Shown here: piece by piece, positions 44,452-54,030 of the stretch
Layout of the letters: each line of letters opens with the position of its first letter
Position numbering within the stretch: position 1 is the stretch's first letter
DNA from: DATBLE01 sp963775695
Lineage (GTDB): Bacteria; Actinomycetota; Thermoleophilia; Gaiellales; Gaiellaceae
Assembly: GCA_963775695.1 (NCBI GenBank)
Contig: CAVZJU010000002.1
Span: forward strand, 310,001 to 374,000
DNA length: 64,000 bases
Direction: 5' to 3'
Program-made: the position numbers and the translations under genes
Notes under the pieces: model-generated
Seen by the model: the letters and a program-made list of their open reading frames with translations, nothing else
Told to the model about the DNA's origin: nothing
Database searches by the model: none

Positions 44452-44606
44452 GCCCGGCTCTCGGGTGCAGCGAAGCGGGCCAACGCCGGCTCAACTCGTC
44501 GGCGCCACCGCCCCCGGCGCCTGCACCAGCTGCAGGTGGCCCTCGGCGAAGAGTCGGTGGAGGAGCTGCACCGCGATCGACCCCTCGGTCCGGAGCTGAT
44601 CGATGC

Positions 44607-45008
44607 CTAGAAGTCGACGCGCATCACGATCCAGGTCACGGCCCAGACGGTCTCGTCGGCCTTGTCCTCCGTCCGGCCCTCCCAGGGGACGCGGTTGTTG
44701 CGCACCAGCCCCTCGTAGCCGGGGCGCGGCTCGACCGCGCACCAGCCGACGGGCTCGCGGTCGAGGAAGGCGACGAGGCCGCTGGTCGTCTCCGACTCCG
44801 GGTGGCCACAGGCGGTCTGCTCGCGCAGCCGGTGGGCGCGCTCCTCGATGGGGAACTTGGCGAACGCCTCTTTCGGCCGCAGCTTGTACCGCTGGCACCG
44901 GCAGTAGGCGGCGGTCCCGCGGACGCCGAAGACGGCCTCGAGATCGTCGCAGCTCGCCTCGTTCGCGGGGACGATCGCGAGCTCCGGGATCGTCGCCGTA
45001 TCCCCCAC
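44607..45008 (-). pseudogene. GNAT-like gene, C-terminal end lost
   Basis: From GTG 45008: TIPELAIVPANEASCDDLEAVFGVRGTAAYCRCQRYKLRPKEAFAKFPIEERAHRLREQTACG, then GLVAFLDREPVGWCAVEPRPGYEGLVRN and DETVWAVTWIVMRVDF, stop. This family normally continues from here into the acetyl-CoA loop, which is missing. The sequence beyond (to 44491) is unrelated Leu/Gln-rich coding-like sequence, so a deletion fused unrelated DNA. Confidence 0.6.
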
Positions 45009-45069
45009 GGGAGAACCGTACCCGGGAGAGCACGTTGTCAGGGCAGAGGGCAAGTGCGAGACTGACCGG

Positions 45070-45897
45070 GTGCCCGGGAACGGTCGCACGATCGTCTTCC
45101 TCTCCGACTTCGGCTATCGGAACGAGTGGGTGGGCATCTGCCACGCGGTGATGAACCGCATCGCGCCCGAGAGCCCGGTCGTCGATCTCTCGCACGGGGT
45201 GCCGCCGCTCGACGTCCGCAACGGCGCGCTGCTGCTCGTCGATTCGCTCGCCTACCTGGCCGCCGATGCGATCCTGCTCGCGATCGTGGACCCGAGCGTC
45301 GGGCGCGACCGTGACCTGGCGATCGAGGCGAGCGACGGACGGCTGGTGGTCGGACCCGACAACGGCCTGCTCGCGCCCGCTGTCGCGGCCCTCGGCGGAG
45401 TGGCGCGGGCCGTGGAGATCACCTCGCCCCAGGTCGTGTTGACGCCGATCTCACCCTCGTTCCATGCCCGCGACGTGCTTGCGCCCGCTGCCGCGCACCT
45501 CGCGGCCGGCGCCGCTATCGACACGCTCGGGCCCGCGGTCGATCCGGCGACGCTCGCGCAGATGACCATCCCCGAACCGACGATCGAGCACGGGAAGATC
45601 GAGTGCGAGGTGCTCGACCTCAACCGCTTCGGCAACGTCCTGCTCAACGTTCGTGAGTCCGAACTCGCCGAGTCCGGCGTCGCCCAGGACGGGGTCGTCC
45701 AGATCGACGCGACCTCGGGCTCCGCCCGCGCCCGCCGGGTCTCGACCTACGGTGACGTCGGGTCAGGGGAGTGGGGCCTGATCGTCGACCCCCGGGGCTG
45801 GGCGCTCGTGATCCGCGGCAACCCGGCGAACGCAGCCGAGGGGCTCGGCAGCGTCGCCCCGGGCGACCCGATCTGGCTGACGACCGCCCGCGACTAG
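45070..45897 (+). CDS. SAM hydroxide adenosyltransferase (DUF62/SAM-chlorinase fold)
   Basis: 275 residues. TIVFLSDFGYRNEWVGICHAVMNRIAPESPVVDLSHGVPPLDVRNGALLL is the N-terminal signature with the SAM-binding Asp, VVDPSVGRDRDLAIE-type loop and VVGPDNGLLAPA follow, and NRFGNVLLNV opens the C-terminal beta-barrel. Such enzymes hydrolyse SAM to adenosine and methionine rather than halogenating; the Asp-Arg-His triad could not be fully checked. Third SAM-related gene in the window after ahcY and mtnA. Confidence 0.85.
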   Translation: MPGNGRTIVFLSDFGYRNEWVGICHAVMNRIAPESPVVDLSHGVPPLDVRNGALLLVDSLAYLAADAILLAIVDPSVGRDRDLAIEASDGRLVVGPDNGLLAPAVAALGGVARAVEITSPQVVLTPISPSFHARDVLAPAAAHLAAGAAIDTLGPAVDPATLAQMTIPEPTIEHGKIECEVLDLNRFGNVLLNVRESELAESGVAQDGVVQIDATSGSARARRVSTYGDVGSGEWGLIVDPRGWALVIRGNPANAAEGLGSVAPGDPIWLTTARD

Positions 45898-45907
45898 GGG
45901 CGCCCGC

Positions 45908-46166
45908 TTGGGGGTAGTGGTCAGACCGCCGACGAAGGACGACGCGGAGGGTCTTGCCCAGGCCGCCCGCGACCTGGCGGAGCAGTACGGGACGTTCGAG
46001 CCGGATCGCTTCCAGATTCCCGACCGCGGCGCGTTGGTCGCATGGCTCGAAGAGGCGTTGGGGAGGCCGCTGCCCGACGACTCACTGCAACGTCGGCGCC
46101 GTCGAGTTCTACGAGCAGCACGGGTTCGAGCGGCAGGCGGTCATCCTCCGCAAGAGGCTCACCTAG
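45908..46166 (+). pseudogene. GNAT gene with internal deletion
   Basis: Plus frame VVRPPTKDDAEGLAQAARDLAEQYGTFEPDRFQIPDRGALVAWLEEALGRPLPDD gives the first third of a GNAT protein; then, in the next frame, CNVGAVEFYEQHGFERQAVILRKRLT gives the last 25 residues. The middle with the acetyl-CoA loop, about 60-70 codons, is missing. Confidence 0.75.
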
Positions 46167-46209
46167 CCTTCTGCGACCGCAGTCCCGGGCGGCCGCCTCG
46201 TTCCAGCGG

Positions 46210-46644
46210 TCACCACGGCGCGACCGTCACTCCGCCCCATTCCTCGGGCTCGACGTCGCGCACCGTCTGGGTCAGCTCCCAGCAGTGGCCGCCGATGTCC
46301 TCGATGACGCCCGAGCGCTCACCGTACTCCCACGTCGTGAGCTCCTCGACGACACGCGCGCCGGCGGCCTGAGCGCGGGCGAACGCCGCGTCGACGTCCG
46401 GAACGCGCACCTTCAGGAGGTGGGTGACGGCCTCCCCGCCCGGCGCGCGGCGATCGGCGCCCGTGTCGGCGACGACGACGGCTCCGTCCGAACCGACGCG
46501 CAACTGGGCGCGGTGTCCGTCACCGATCCTGACCCGCTCCTCGAACCCGAACGCGGCCTCCAGCCACGCCACCGCTGCGCGCACGTCCGGATAGACGAGC
46601 ACCGGGGTGACGGTGGCGGGCGGCGCGGAGCGGTTGGTCAGCAT
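46210..46644 (-). CDS. VOC superfamily protein
   Basis: 144 residues. VTPVLVYPDVRAAVAWLEAAFGFEERVRIGDGHRAQLRVGSDGAVVVAD is the PhnB-type first half; VRVPDVDAAFARAQAAGARVVEELTTWEYGERSGVIEDIGGHCWELTQTVRDVEPEEWGG the second, ending in the common EEWGG tail. Likely a bleomycin-resistance/glyoxalase-fold protein of unknown substrate. Confidence 0.8.
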   Translation of the reverse strand: MLTNRSAPPATVTPVLVYPDVRAAVAWLEAAFGFEERVRIGDGHRAQLRVGSDGAVVVADTGADRRAPGGEAVTHLLKVRVPDVDAAFARAQAAGARVVEELTTWEYGERSGVIEDIGGHCWELTQTVRDVEPEEWGGVTVAPW

Positions 46645-46675
46645 GTCGAGACGGTAGCCGGTCGGAACGGGGCCC

Positions 46676-47689
46676 TCAGGGCACGACCTCGTCCAGCCAG
46701 CGCAGGATCGGCGCCAGCGCCTCGCGGTTGTTCCGCTCCATCATCACCAGGTGCCCGTTGCCGCGGACGCCGTGCTCGGCCAGGACGATCCGCTCGACGT
46801 GACAACCGGCCTCTTCGAGGAACGCGGCCGTGGCCGGGCCGGGCTGGGCGAACAGGGATGCCTCCGCCTCGACCATGGCGATCGGCACCCGGGCGAGCGC
46901 CGGCAGCCTTCTCGCCTGCTTCGCGCGGAGATCCGCAGGCGAGGCGGCCGGCGGATCGAAGGTCATCGGCGCGGCGGTGAGACCCCACTCGAGCGACAGG
47001 CCCATGCCGGGGTCGTCCAGAAACGCCGGCCCGACCGGCTCGACCGCGACGATCGCCTTGACCGACTCGGGCCGCGCGTCCGCGGTCAGCCAGCCCATCG
47101 GGCCGCCCCCGGAGCTGGTGACGAGGACCGCCGGGCCGATCTCGTCGACCAGGGCGGCGCCGCATGCCTGCTCGAGGGAGTGCGCGACCCGCGCATCCGC
47201 CAGCATCGGCCCCGTTCCGGCGGCGAAGCCCCGGACGTACGGGTCGTCGACGTCGCCGCTCCCCGGCCACTGCGTGTGCAAGTGGGCAGTCGGGTGCGCG
47301 AGCGGCCCGTTCGCGGCGTCGGTGAAGAGCGTCGACACCATCTCCAGCGTGAACACGCCTCCCGGCGGGCCGAGCACGTCGGGGTGGTAGGGCGAGCGGC
47401 CGTGGCCGGGCCGGTCGACGACGTAGACGGCGTACCCCTCCTGCAGCAGGAAGGTCGCCCACCCCGGCCGGCCGTCGGGCGTGCCCAGCCAGTCGGTGCC
47501 CTGGCCGCCCCCGCCGTGGATCAGCACGACCGGATACGGCCTGGTCACCTCCGCCGGCGCCTCCCACTGCACGAACATCTGGCCGCGGAGCGCGGTTCCC
47601 TCGCGGACCGGGAACGGTTCGCCTCCGACCCAGAAGAACCCGCGGCGCGCGGTGACGAGCTCTCCCTCGAGATGGCGTGGGCCGTTCAC
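46676..47689 (-). CDS. Alpha/beta hydrolase
   Basis: 337 residues from GTG 47689, which overlaps the upstream stop (GTGA). YPVVLIHGGGGQGTDWLGTPDGRPGWATFLLQEGYAVYVVDRPGHGRSPYHPD gives the oxyanion region, PAVLVTSSGGGPMGWLTADARP the nucleophile elbow (S-S-G-G-G), and HGVRGNGHLVMMERNN the catalytic His. The elbow and the long insert (~residues 95-150) match a family of secreted-type or aromatic-ester hydrolases; substrate unknown. Translationally coupled to the LLM oxidoreductase, suggesting one degradation pathway. Confidence 0.8.
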   Translation of the reverse strand: MNGPRHLEGELVTARRGFFWVGGEPFPVREGTALRGQMFVQWEAPAEVTRPYPVVLIHGGGGQGTDWLGTPDGRPGWATFLLQEGYAVYVVDRPGHGRSPYHPDVLGPPGGVFTLEMVSTLFTDAANGPLAHPTAHLHTQWPGSGDVDDPYVRGFAAGTGPMLADARVAHSLEQACGAALVDEIGPAVLVTSSGGGPMGWLTADARPESVKAIVAVEPVGPAFLDDPGMGLSLEWGLTAAPMTFDPPAASPADLRAKQARRLPALARVPIAMVEAEASLFAQPGPATAAFLEEAGCHVERIVLAEHGVRGNGHLVMMERNNREALAPILRWLDEVVP

Positions 47690-48750
47690 GCCGGGGCCGC
47701 GACCGACACCTGCTCGAGCTGCGGCTTCACCTCGGCCGCGAAGAGCTCGAACGTGCGCCTGGCCTCCTCGAAGGTCATGTCCCCGGTCGGAAGCTGCAGT
47801 GCCACGTGCTCGATCAGCCCGGGCTCGAGCATGGCCGCGAAGCGCTCGGTGATCTGCCCGACCGTGCCCGAGCCGGCCGCGATCGCGCCCTCGACGTGGG
47901 CGAGGATCGCGCGCAGGGGCCCGAGTGCCTTCTCGCAGTCCTCCGGGGCCATGATCAGACGGTCGTTCGCGTGCACGGCCTCGGCGCGGCGCACCAGCCC
48001 GTCCATGCCGCGGCGGGCAATCGCCAGCGCCTCGCCCTCGGTCGGGGCGATCGCGAGGATCATCGTGCAGGCGACCCGAGGCCGGGACTTGGGGCCGTCC
48101 ACCCGCAGCGTGTCGCCTCGGTGCTCGTTCCAGTTCTCGACGTAGAGGTCGTAGGTCTTGCGGTCGATCGGGCCGGGCCACATCAGGCTCATGCCGTGAC
48201 GGCCGGCCGTCACCGGGTTGCCCGGGTACCAGAACGGGATCGGGTCCTGGACGGGCTTCGTCGCCAGAGGAGCGGGCGGGAAGTCGTGGTACCTGCTTTG
48301 CTCGCTCGAGATCTCCCCGGTGGCGAGTGCGCGGCAGATGATCCCCAGCGTGTCCTCGAAGCGCTCGCGCCGCTCCGTCCACGTGCTGCCGAACCAGGCA
48401 TGCTCGATCGGCGCCACGCCGCTGCCGACGCCGAAGTCGAGCCGGCCGCCGGTGAGCTGGTCGGCCACGCACATGTCTTCCAGGATCCGCACCGGATGGT
48501 GGAGCGGCAGCAGCTTCACCATCGGGCCGAGCCGGATCTTCGTGGTGACCTGCGAGGCGGCTGCGACGAACAGCTCCTGGTTCGGTGCCATGCACAGCCC
48601 GGATCCGTGGTGCTCGGCCAGGTGGAAGCTCTCGAACCCGGCCTCGTCCGCCAGCCGGATCAGCTCGAGCCGGTCCCGGAACAGCTGTTGCGTCGGCGTT
48701 CCCGGGATGTCCTCGATGTGGTCGAAGATGCCGAAGGTCGGTCTGGCCAT
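47686..48750 (-). CDS. LLM-class flavin-dependent monooxygenase
   Basis: 354 residues. TFGIFDHIEDIPGTPTQQLFRDRLELIRLADEAGFESFHLAEHHGSGLCMAPNQELFVAAASQVTTKIRLGPMVKLLPLHHPVRILEDMCVADQLTGGRLDFGVGSG is the classic luciferase-like core (HHG, LDF.VGSG). FWYPGNP and NWNEHRGD mark the alkanal-monooxygenase-type subgroup. Likely FMNH2-dependent oxidation of an organic substrate whose ester product the coupled hydrolase could cleave (inference). Confidence 0.88.
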   Translation of the reverse strand: MARPTFGIFDHIEDIPGTPTQQLFRDRLELIRLADEAGFESFHLAEHHGSGLCMAPNQELFVAAASQVTTKIRLGPMVKLLPLHHPVRILEDMCVADQLTGGRLDFGVGSGVAPIEHAWFGSTWTERRERFEDTLGIICRALATGEISSEQSRYHDFPPAPLATKPVQDPIPFWYPGNPVTAGRHGMSLMWPGPIDRKTYDLYVENWNEHRGDTLRVDGPKSRPRVACTMILAIAPTEGEALAIARRGMDGLVRRAEAVHANDRLIMAPEDCEKALGPLRAILAHVEGAIAAGSGTVGQITERFAAMLEPGLIEHVALQLPTGDMTFEEARRTFELFAAEVKPQLEQVSVAAPA

Positions 48751-48793
48751 GAGCGAACCCTAAGCGCGCGGGCCTTTCTGGGACAATCGCGGC

Positions 48794-50099
48794 GTGAGCA
48801 CGGCTGCCTTCACCGACCTCCCTTCCCTGGTCGACGAGAAGCGGCGCGCGTTCGCCGCGCGCAACCCGGAGAGCGCGCGCCTCCACGAGGAGGCGCGCCG
48901 GTTCCTGCCGGGCGGCCACACGCGCACGATCCTCGCCCACGAACCCTTCCCGCTGACGTTCGTCCGCGGCGAAGGGGCCATACTCACCGACGCGGACGGG
49001 CACGAGTACGTCGACCTGCTCGGCGACTACACCGCCGGTCTGTTCGGGCACAGCGAACGGCGCGTGCTCGGCGCAGTCGACGAGGCACTTGCGGGAGCTC
49101 GCGAGCGTGGGCGGCGTGCATCCGCACGAGGCCGAGCTCGCCGGGCTGATGTGCGAGCGCTTCGGCCTCGACCGCGTCCGCTTCACGAACTCGGGAACCG
49201 AGGCGAACCTGATGGCGATCACCGCCGCCCGGCGCTTCACCGGCCGCTCGAAGCTGCTCGTCTTCCACGGCGGCTACCACGGCGGCGTTCTCTTCTTCAC
49301 GGACGGCGTTGCACCCTGGAACGCGCCCTACGAGTTCGTGGTCGCGCCGTACAACGACCTGGCTGCGACGTCGGCATTGATCGACGAGCACGGGGCGGAC
49401 CTCGCGGCCGTGCTGGTCGAGCCGATGCTCGGCTCCGGGGGCTGCATCCCCGCCGCGCCCGCCTTCCTCGGCGGCGTCTTCGAGGCGGCTCGGTCGGTCG
49501 GCGCGGTCTGCGTCGCCGACGAGGTGATGACCTCTCGCCACGGGCGCTCGGGCCTGGCAGCGTTGCTCGGCGCAGAACCGGACATCCGCACGTTCGGCAA
49601 GTACATCGGCGGCGGCTTCTCCTTCGGGGCGTTCGGGGGCACGGCCGCGCTGCTCGACCAGTTCGGCGGCTCGGGGCCGGAGTCGATCCCGCACGCGGGC
49701 ACGTTCAACAACAACGTCGCGACGATGGCCGCCGGCTGCGTCGTGCTCGGGGAGCTCTACACGGCGGACACGGCGGAGGCGCACACCGCCCGCGGCGAGC
49801 GCTTCCGCGCGGACGTCGCCGAGGTGATCGGGCGGCACCGGTCGCCGGTCAGCGTCTCCGGGTACGGCTCGATGCTGGCTCTGCACGCGCTCCCGGCCGC
49901 TCCGGCGGACGGCGCCGAGTCGGCCCGGCGCGATCCCGCGCTGCAGGAGCTCCTGTTCCTCGGGCTCTACGAGCGCGGGATCTACACGGCGCCGCGCGGG
50001 ATGGTCAACCTCAGCCTGCCGCTCGCCGATGCCAAGCTCGACGCGGCCCTATCCGCGCTGGACGATGCGCTCGCCGAGCTCGGCGCCCGTCTCGGCTAG
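48794..50099 (+). CDS. Class III aminotransferase (GSA aminomutase-like), frame interrupted
   Basis: About 434 residues. First frame: SARLHEEARRFLPGGHTRTILAHEPFPLTFVRGEGAILTDADGHEYVDLLGDYTAGLFGHSERRVLGAVDEAL. An extra T at 49089/49090 shifts it; second frame RELASVGGVHPHEAELAGLMCERFGLDRVRFTNSGTEANLMAITAAR continues with the PLP-phosphate site, CVADEVMTSRHG (Asp) and TFGKYIGGGFSFGAFGG, with the PLP Lys. It resembles glutamate-1-semialdehyde aminomutases but the surroundings carry no heme genes, so another amino donor/acceptor pair is likely. Confidence 0.85.
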
Positions 50100-50469
50100 C
50101 GCTCCTCAGCTCCCCCCAGAGCGGCCGCACCTCGATCGTCCCCGCCTCCGCCATCGGGTGGCTCGCGGCGATCTCGACCGCTTCGTCGAGGCTGCCGCAC
50201 TCGATCAGGTCGAAGCCGCCGACCGCCTCCTTCGTCTCAGCGAACGGTCCGTCCGTGACCAGCTTCTTGCCGCCGCGGACCCGTACCGAGCGCGCACGGC
50301 GCGGCGGGGCCGGAGCGAGCTGGTCTCCGGTCAGCCAGATGCCTCTGGCTTGGAGATCGTCGACCCACGGAAAGCCCTCCTCGTCCTCGGGCGGAGCCGG
50401 GCCCGGCTCCGGTTCCGTCTGGCCGTTCATCCGCTCGGTGTCCCAGCAGACCAGCAGCAGGTACTTCAT
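50011..50469 (-). CDS. YCII-related (DGPF-type) protein
   Basis: 152 residues as read. MKYLLLVCWDTERMNGQTEPEP, WVDDLQARGIWLTGDQLAP and VRVRGGKKLVTDGPFAETKEAVGGFDLIECGSLDEAVEIAASHPMAEAGTIEVRPLW form the complete domain, often fused to or next to ECF sigma factors. The last ~30 residues run antisense through the aminotransferase end; removing one G from the six-base run near 50113 would end it at 50096 as GAEER, so the tail is doubtful. Function unknown. Confidence 0.75.
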   Translation of the reverse strand: MKYLLLVCWDTERMNGQTEPEPGPAPPEDEEGFPWVDDLQARGIWLTGDQLAPAPPRRARSVRVRGGKKLVTDGPFAETKEAVGGFDLIECGSLDEAVEIAASHPMAEAGTIEVRPLWGELRSASRDGRRARRAHRPARIGPRRAWHRRAAG

Positions 50470-50572
50470 CGTCGCTCCTCTCGTGTGTTGATCAGCCTGA
50501 CGTATGGACGACGAGCGCGCCGGACGCCGATCGACATTACGATCGAACCGACCCGACCGGAAGGAGTGGACG

Positions 50573-50887
50573 ATGGCCATCGCCTATGTGCAGGAGTTCG
50601 AGATCGTCGACGGCGACACCAGCACGACCAACTACGACGCCATTTCGCAGAGGCTCAACCTCGACGCGTCGCCCGACGGCCTGATCGTCCACACTGCGGG
50701 CTTCGACAACGAGAAGGGTGTGTTCCGCATCTTCGACGTCTGGGAGAGCCGTGAGGCGGGGCAGCGGTTCGTCGACGAGACGCTCAATCCCATCCTCGAG
50801 CAGTACATGGCGGAAGTGGGCGAAAGCCAGGATCTCCGCCCGCCGACCGCCGACTACTGGTACGAGCTGCACGACACGATGAGCTGA
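50573..50887 (+). CDS. Small alpha+beta-barrel protein, hypothetical
   Basis: 104 residues. IAYVQEFEIVDGDTSTTNYDAISQRLNLDASPDGLIVHTAGFDNEKGVFRIFDVWESREAGQRFVDETLNPILEQYM follows the ABM-like pattern. AAGGAG lies 8 nt before the ATG. The same structural type is frequent in this genome (35818, 36257, 39815). Confidence 0.65.
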   Translation: MAIAYVQEFEIVDGDTSTTNYDAISQRLNLDASPDGLIVHTAGFDNEKGVFRIFDVWESREAGQRFVDETLNPILEQYMAEVGESQDLRPPTADYWYELHDTMS

Positions 50888-50930
50888 GTACCGTCGCGGC
50901 CCAGCGGGCTGCAGTAGGCAAGATGGGTGC

Positions 50931-51563
50931 ATGCGGCTGTTCGCCGTTCCGTTGGCGTTCCTCGCGCTCACGCCCTTCCAGTCGTCGATCGCGCCGCTCT
51001 CGCCGGCGCTCCGCTCGGAGGTCAGGGCCCGCGCCTGGCACTCGACCTGCCCCGTGCCGCTCTCCGGCCTGCGGGTGCTGACCGTGACGTACTACGGCTT
51101 CGACCACCGAAGCCACCGCGGGCAGTTGGTCGTCAACGCAGGCCACGCCGCCGGGCTCGCGAAGGTGTTCCGGCAGCTCTACGCGATGCGCTTCCCGATC
51201 CGGCACATGACGCTCGCTGTCTACGGGCCGCCGGGCAGGCTGCCGGCCGACAACGACCTGACCGGCTCGTTCGAGTGCCGCCAGGCGGTGCCGTCGCCCT
51301 GCACGGGCGGGACGGGAACGGGCACCTGGTCGATGCACGCCTACGGCGAGGCGGTCGACCTCAACCCGACCGAGAACCCGTACGTCGGCTGCGGGATGAG
51401 CCACGACAAGCGCGGGCGGGCGTACCTCGACCGGTCGCGTCAACGGCCCGGGATGGTGACGCCCGCGGTCGTCCGCGTCTTCGCCTCGATCGGGTGGGGC
51501 TGGGGCGGAGCCTGGTCCGGCTCGACGAAGGACTACATGCACTTCTCGGCCACCGGACACTAG
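50931..51563 (+). CDS. Exported M15-like D,D-carboxypeptidase-fold protein
   Basis: 210 residues. A weak signal peptide (RLFAVPLAFLALTPFQSSIA) precedes a domain with GTWSMHAYGEAVDLNPTENPYV, containing the SxHxxGxAVD zinc-site motif (His, Asp), and the second His in STKDYMHFSATGH. This is the VanY/extensin-like peptidase fold that trims peptidoglycan or other D-Ala peptides outside the membrane. The two Cys pairs suggest disulfides. Confidence 0.75.
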   Translation: MRLFAVPLAFLALTPFQSSIAPLSPALRSEVRARAWHSTCPVPLSGLRVLTVTYYGFDHRSHRGQLVVNAGHAAGLAKVFRQLYAMRFPIRHMTLAVYGPPGRLPADNDLTGSFECRQAVPSPCTGGTGTGTWSMHAYGEAVDLNPTENPYVGCGMSHDKRGRAYLDRSRQRPGMVTPAVVRVFASIGWGWGGAWSGSTKDYMHFSATGH

Positions 51564-51569
51564 GCCCCC

Positions 51570-52402
51570 TCACGACGGCGGGATCACCCGCAGCGTCCGG
51601 GTGTCGATCCCGGCGAACACCTTGCCCGAGGCGGTCACGACGGACAGCTTCTTCCCGACGAGCCGCAGCCGCGCGTTCCAGATGTCCTCGCCGCCGGTCC
51701 AGGCCGGCAGATCGACGCAGAACGCCGAGCGCCCTGCCGCGTTCAGGGCATGGACGAACGTGAGCGACGAGCCCGGCTGCTTCGTGTACAGCGTGTAGAC
51801 CCAGGTCCCGCCCGGCGAGGTCGCCCGCGCCACGGGGTAGCCGCGCATGGTCTCGTCAGGTTCCCGCTTGTCGACGATCGCCTGCGGCAGCAGACGTTTG
51901 GCGCGCAGGTCGTAGGCGCGGACGACGTAGCGCACGAGATCCTGCGACGAGACGTGCTGGATCACGTAGAGGATGCGCCGGTCGGGGGAGATCGCGTCGA
52001 ACCCGAACTCGCCGGGCAGGGTCACGGTGGAGACGCGCGAGAGCTTCACCGTGGAGAGGACGACGAAGCGGCTCTGGCGCCGCAGGCCGTCGTAGCGCGG
52101 CGGCTGGACGAGCACGAGCAGCCGCCCGTCGGGCGAGAGTCCGCCGGCGGCGCCGGCGCTCGTCACCGCGGGGATCCCGAACGCCCCGGCAATCCGGGCC
52201 GAGGCGAGCAGCCGGCCGTCGGAGCCGGCCGCCTTCACCGTCGTCGCCCCGCCGCCGCGGGTCGCCGTGTAGCGCACGTCACCGGACGGAGCCTGGATGG
52301 CGGCGCAAGCCCGGGCCACGGCCCGACCGCCGATGCCGAGCCGGCGGCTCCCAGCACTGCCGCCGTCGTTGCAACCATCACGAGCCTACGGGAACCACGC
52401 AT
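51570..52402 (-). CDS. Exported propeller-like protein, frame interrupted
   Basis: ATG 52402 (AGGAGG 5 nt upstream) gives a signal peptide RGSRRLVMVATTAAVLGAAGSASAVG. One missing base near 52322-52324 moves to ARACAAIQAPSGDVRYTATRGGG, then repeated beta units such as SPDGRLLVLVQPPRYDG, SPDRRILYVIQHVS and SPGGTWVYTLYTK, typical of WD/YVTN-like propeller blades, ending at 51570. Role unknown. Confidence 0.65.
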
Positions 52403-52591
52403 CTCCGCCTCCTTCTAGTGGACACTGGGGTACACCGGAGGAGCGCCCGCGGTTCCCTCGCGGGGACAACCCACCGGCGAGGGCGCTACTATGCCCAGGT
52501 CAGCCGGCGATGAGTCGGCCTGTTTTCTTTGGATTCGAAAGGACTGCGGCTTTTCTATGGATGAGAACACCAAGGAGAAGGGGGTCTTGCA

Positions 52592-53969
52592 GTGAAGCGT
52601 TTTCGCCTTTCGGGCGCCGCGCTCGCCGTCGTTGCGCTGGTCGCGGCGATGGTCGCGTCGGCTGCCTACGGCATCACCACGGCGACGGGAGTCAAGGGCC
52701 AGCCTGACTTCAAGAGTTGCGTCAGCGAGACCGGCGCCGACACGTGTGATCCGACCAATCCGGTCCTGGGGCTGGGTAGTCCCAGCGGAATAGCGCTCTC
52801 CGACGACGAAAGCCGCGTATTCGCGGCCTCGCCGTCGGACAACGCCGTCGTGGTGTTCGTCCGCACCCGGGGCACGGGCAAGCTCGAACAGCTTCAGCTC
52901 TCGCCGAACAACAAGGGCGGTTGCACCAGCGAGTCTGGCACCGGTGCGGTTGGCGACTGTCTGCCCGGTCACGGTCTTGACGGCGCGAAGCGACGTCGTA
53001 TCGGTCGGCGGCAACGCCTACGTCGCTTCCACCGGTAGCAATGCCGTGGTCACGCTGACGAGGGACTCGCAGTCGGGCAGGTGGAAGGAGCTCGACAACA
53101 ACGGCGACAACCAGATCTTCTGCATCAGCGAGGGCTGCAGTCACGGGCTGTCGCGGCGACGGCAAGGCGCTCTCCGGCGCGACGTCGATCACGGCGGTAG
53201 GAAGCTACGTGTACGTCGGCGGCCCTGGCACCATCGCCGCTTTCCGCCGTGGCACGAAGGGCGCGCTCAAGCAGCTCGCCGGCAACGGTGGCCAGGACGG
53301 CTGCATCGTGGACGGCGGCGCGACCGGGTGTGCATCCGGCACGATCTCCGGCACCGTTGTGGACATGATGGTCTCGCGTGACGGCAAGACGGTCTATGCC
53401 GTCGACGGCGCCGCCGTACGCGTGTTCTCGCGCAACAAGGTCACCGGCGCGCTGACGCAGGTCCAGAGCATCACACCGGCGAACGTCAGCGGGCTGAACG
53501 GCGTCTCGATCGACCAGCAGGGGACGCCGACCAGCGTCTACGTCACGGGCAGCCAACAACGCCGTCGGCGTGTTCGCGCGGAACAAGAGTGACGGCACGC
53601 TGACCCAGCTCGACGCTCCCTGACGGGTGCGTCAACGCAGCCGGCGGCGGCGGGTGCACCGCCGCTCCGAGGCTGGCGGACATCGGCGCGCTCAAGCGGC
53701 TGGTCGTCTACAAGACGAACCGCTACGTGTACGTCGCCGGGAACGACGGAGTGGCGGCGTTCTCCAGAATCAAGAGCGGCGTTCACGGCGGAGCCATGCT
53801 GCCGCTCGCCGATCCCGGTGGCTGTGTCACCGAGGACGGCTCCGGCGGCAACTGCCAATCCGCACACGGCGTCGGCGGCCTGACGGACATCTTCTCCACC
53901 GGCGGCGGCAAGCACATCTACGTCTCCGGGACGGACTTCGACTCCGTCGTCACGTTCCACCAGCGCTAG
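52592..53969 (+). CDS. Exported lactonase-like beta-propeller protein, four frame breaks
   Basis: GTG 52592 follows AAGGAGAAGGGGG and begins a signal peptide (RFRLSGAALAVVALVAAMVASAAYG). The blades share a repeated unit of the form LSDDESRVFAAS-DNAVVVF, LSGDGK...VYVGGPGTIAAF, VSRDGKTVYAVDGAAVRVFSRN, and FSTGGGKHIYVSGTDFDSVVTFHQR. Frame breaks (one extra base each) lie near 52988, 53153, 53554 and 53619. Either it is a pseudogene or that stretch has insertion errors. Function unknown; extracellular lactonase or adhesion roles are possible. Confidence 0.7.
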
Positions 53970-53985
53970 CACGATCTCGCTTCAC

Positions 53986-54022
53986 TCCGGCGTACGCCCG
54001 CTCCGCGCGGGCGTACGCCGGA
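53986..54022. terminator. Strong bidirectional terminator hairpin
   Basis: TCCGGCGTACGCCCGC (53986-54001) pairs perfectly over 16 bp with 54007-54022 across TCCGC, between convergent genes. Confidence 0.8.
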
Positions 54023-54030
54023 TCCTCTTC

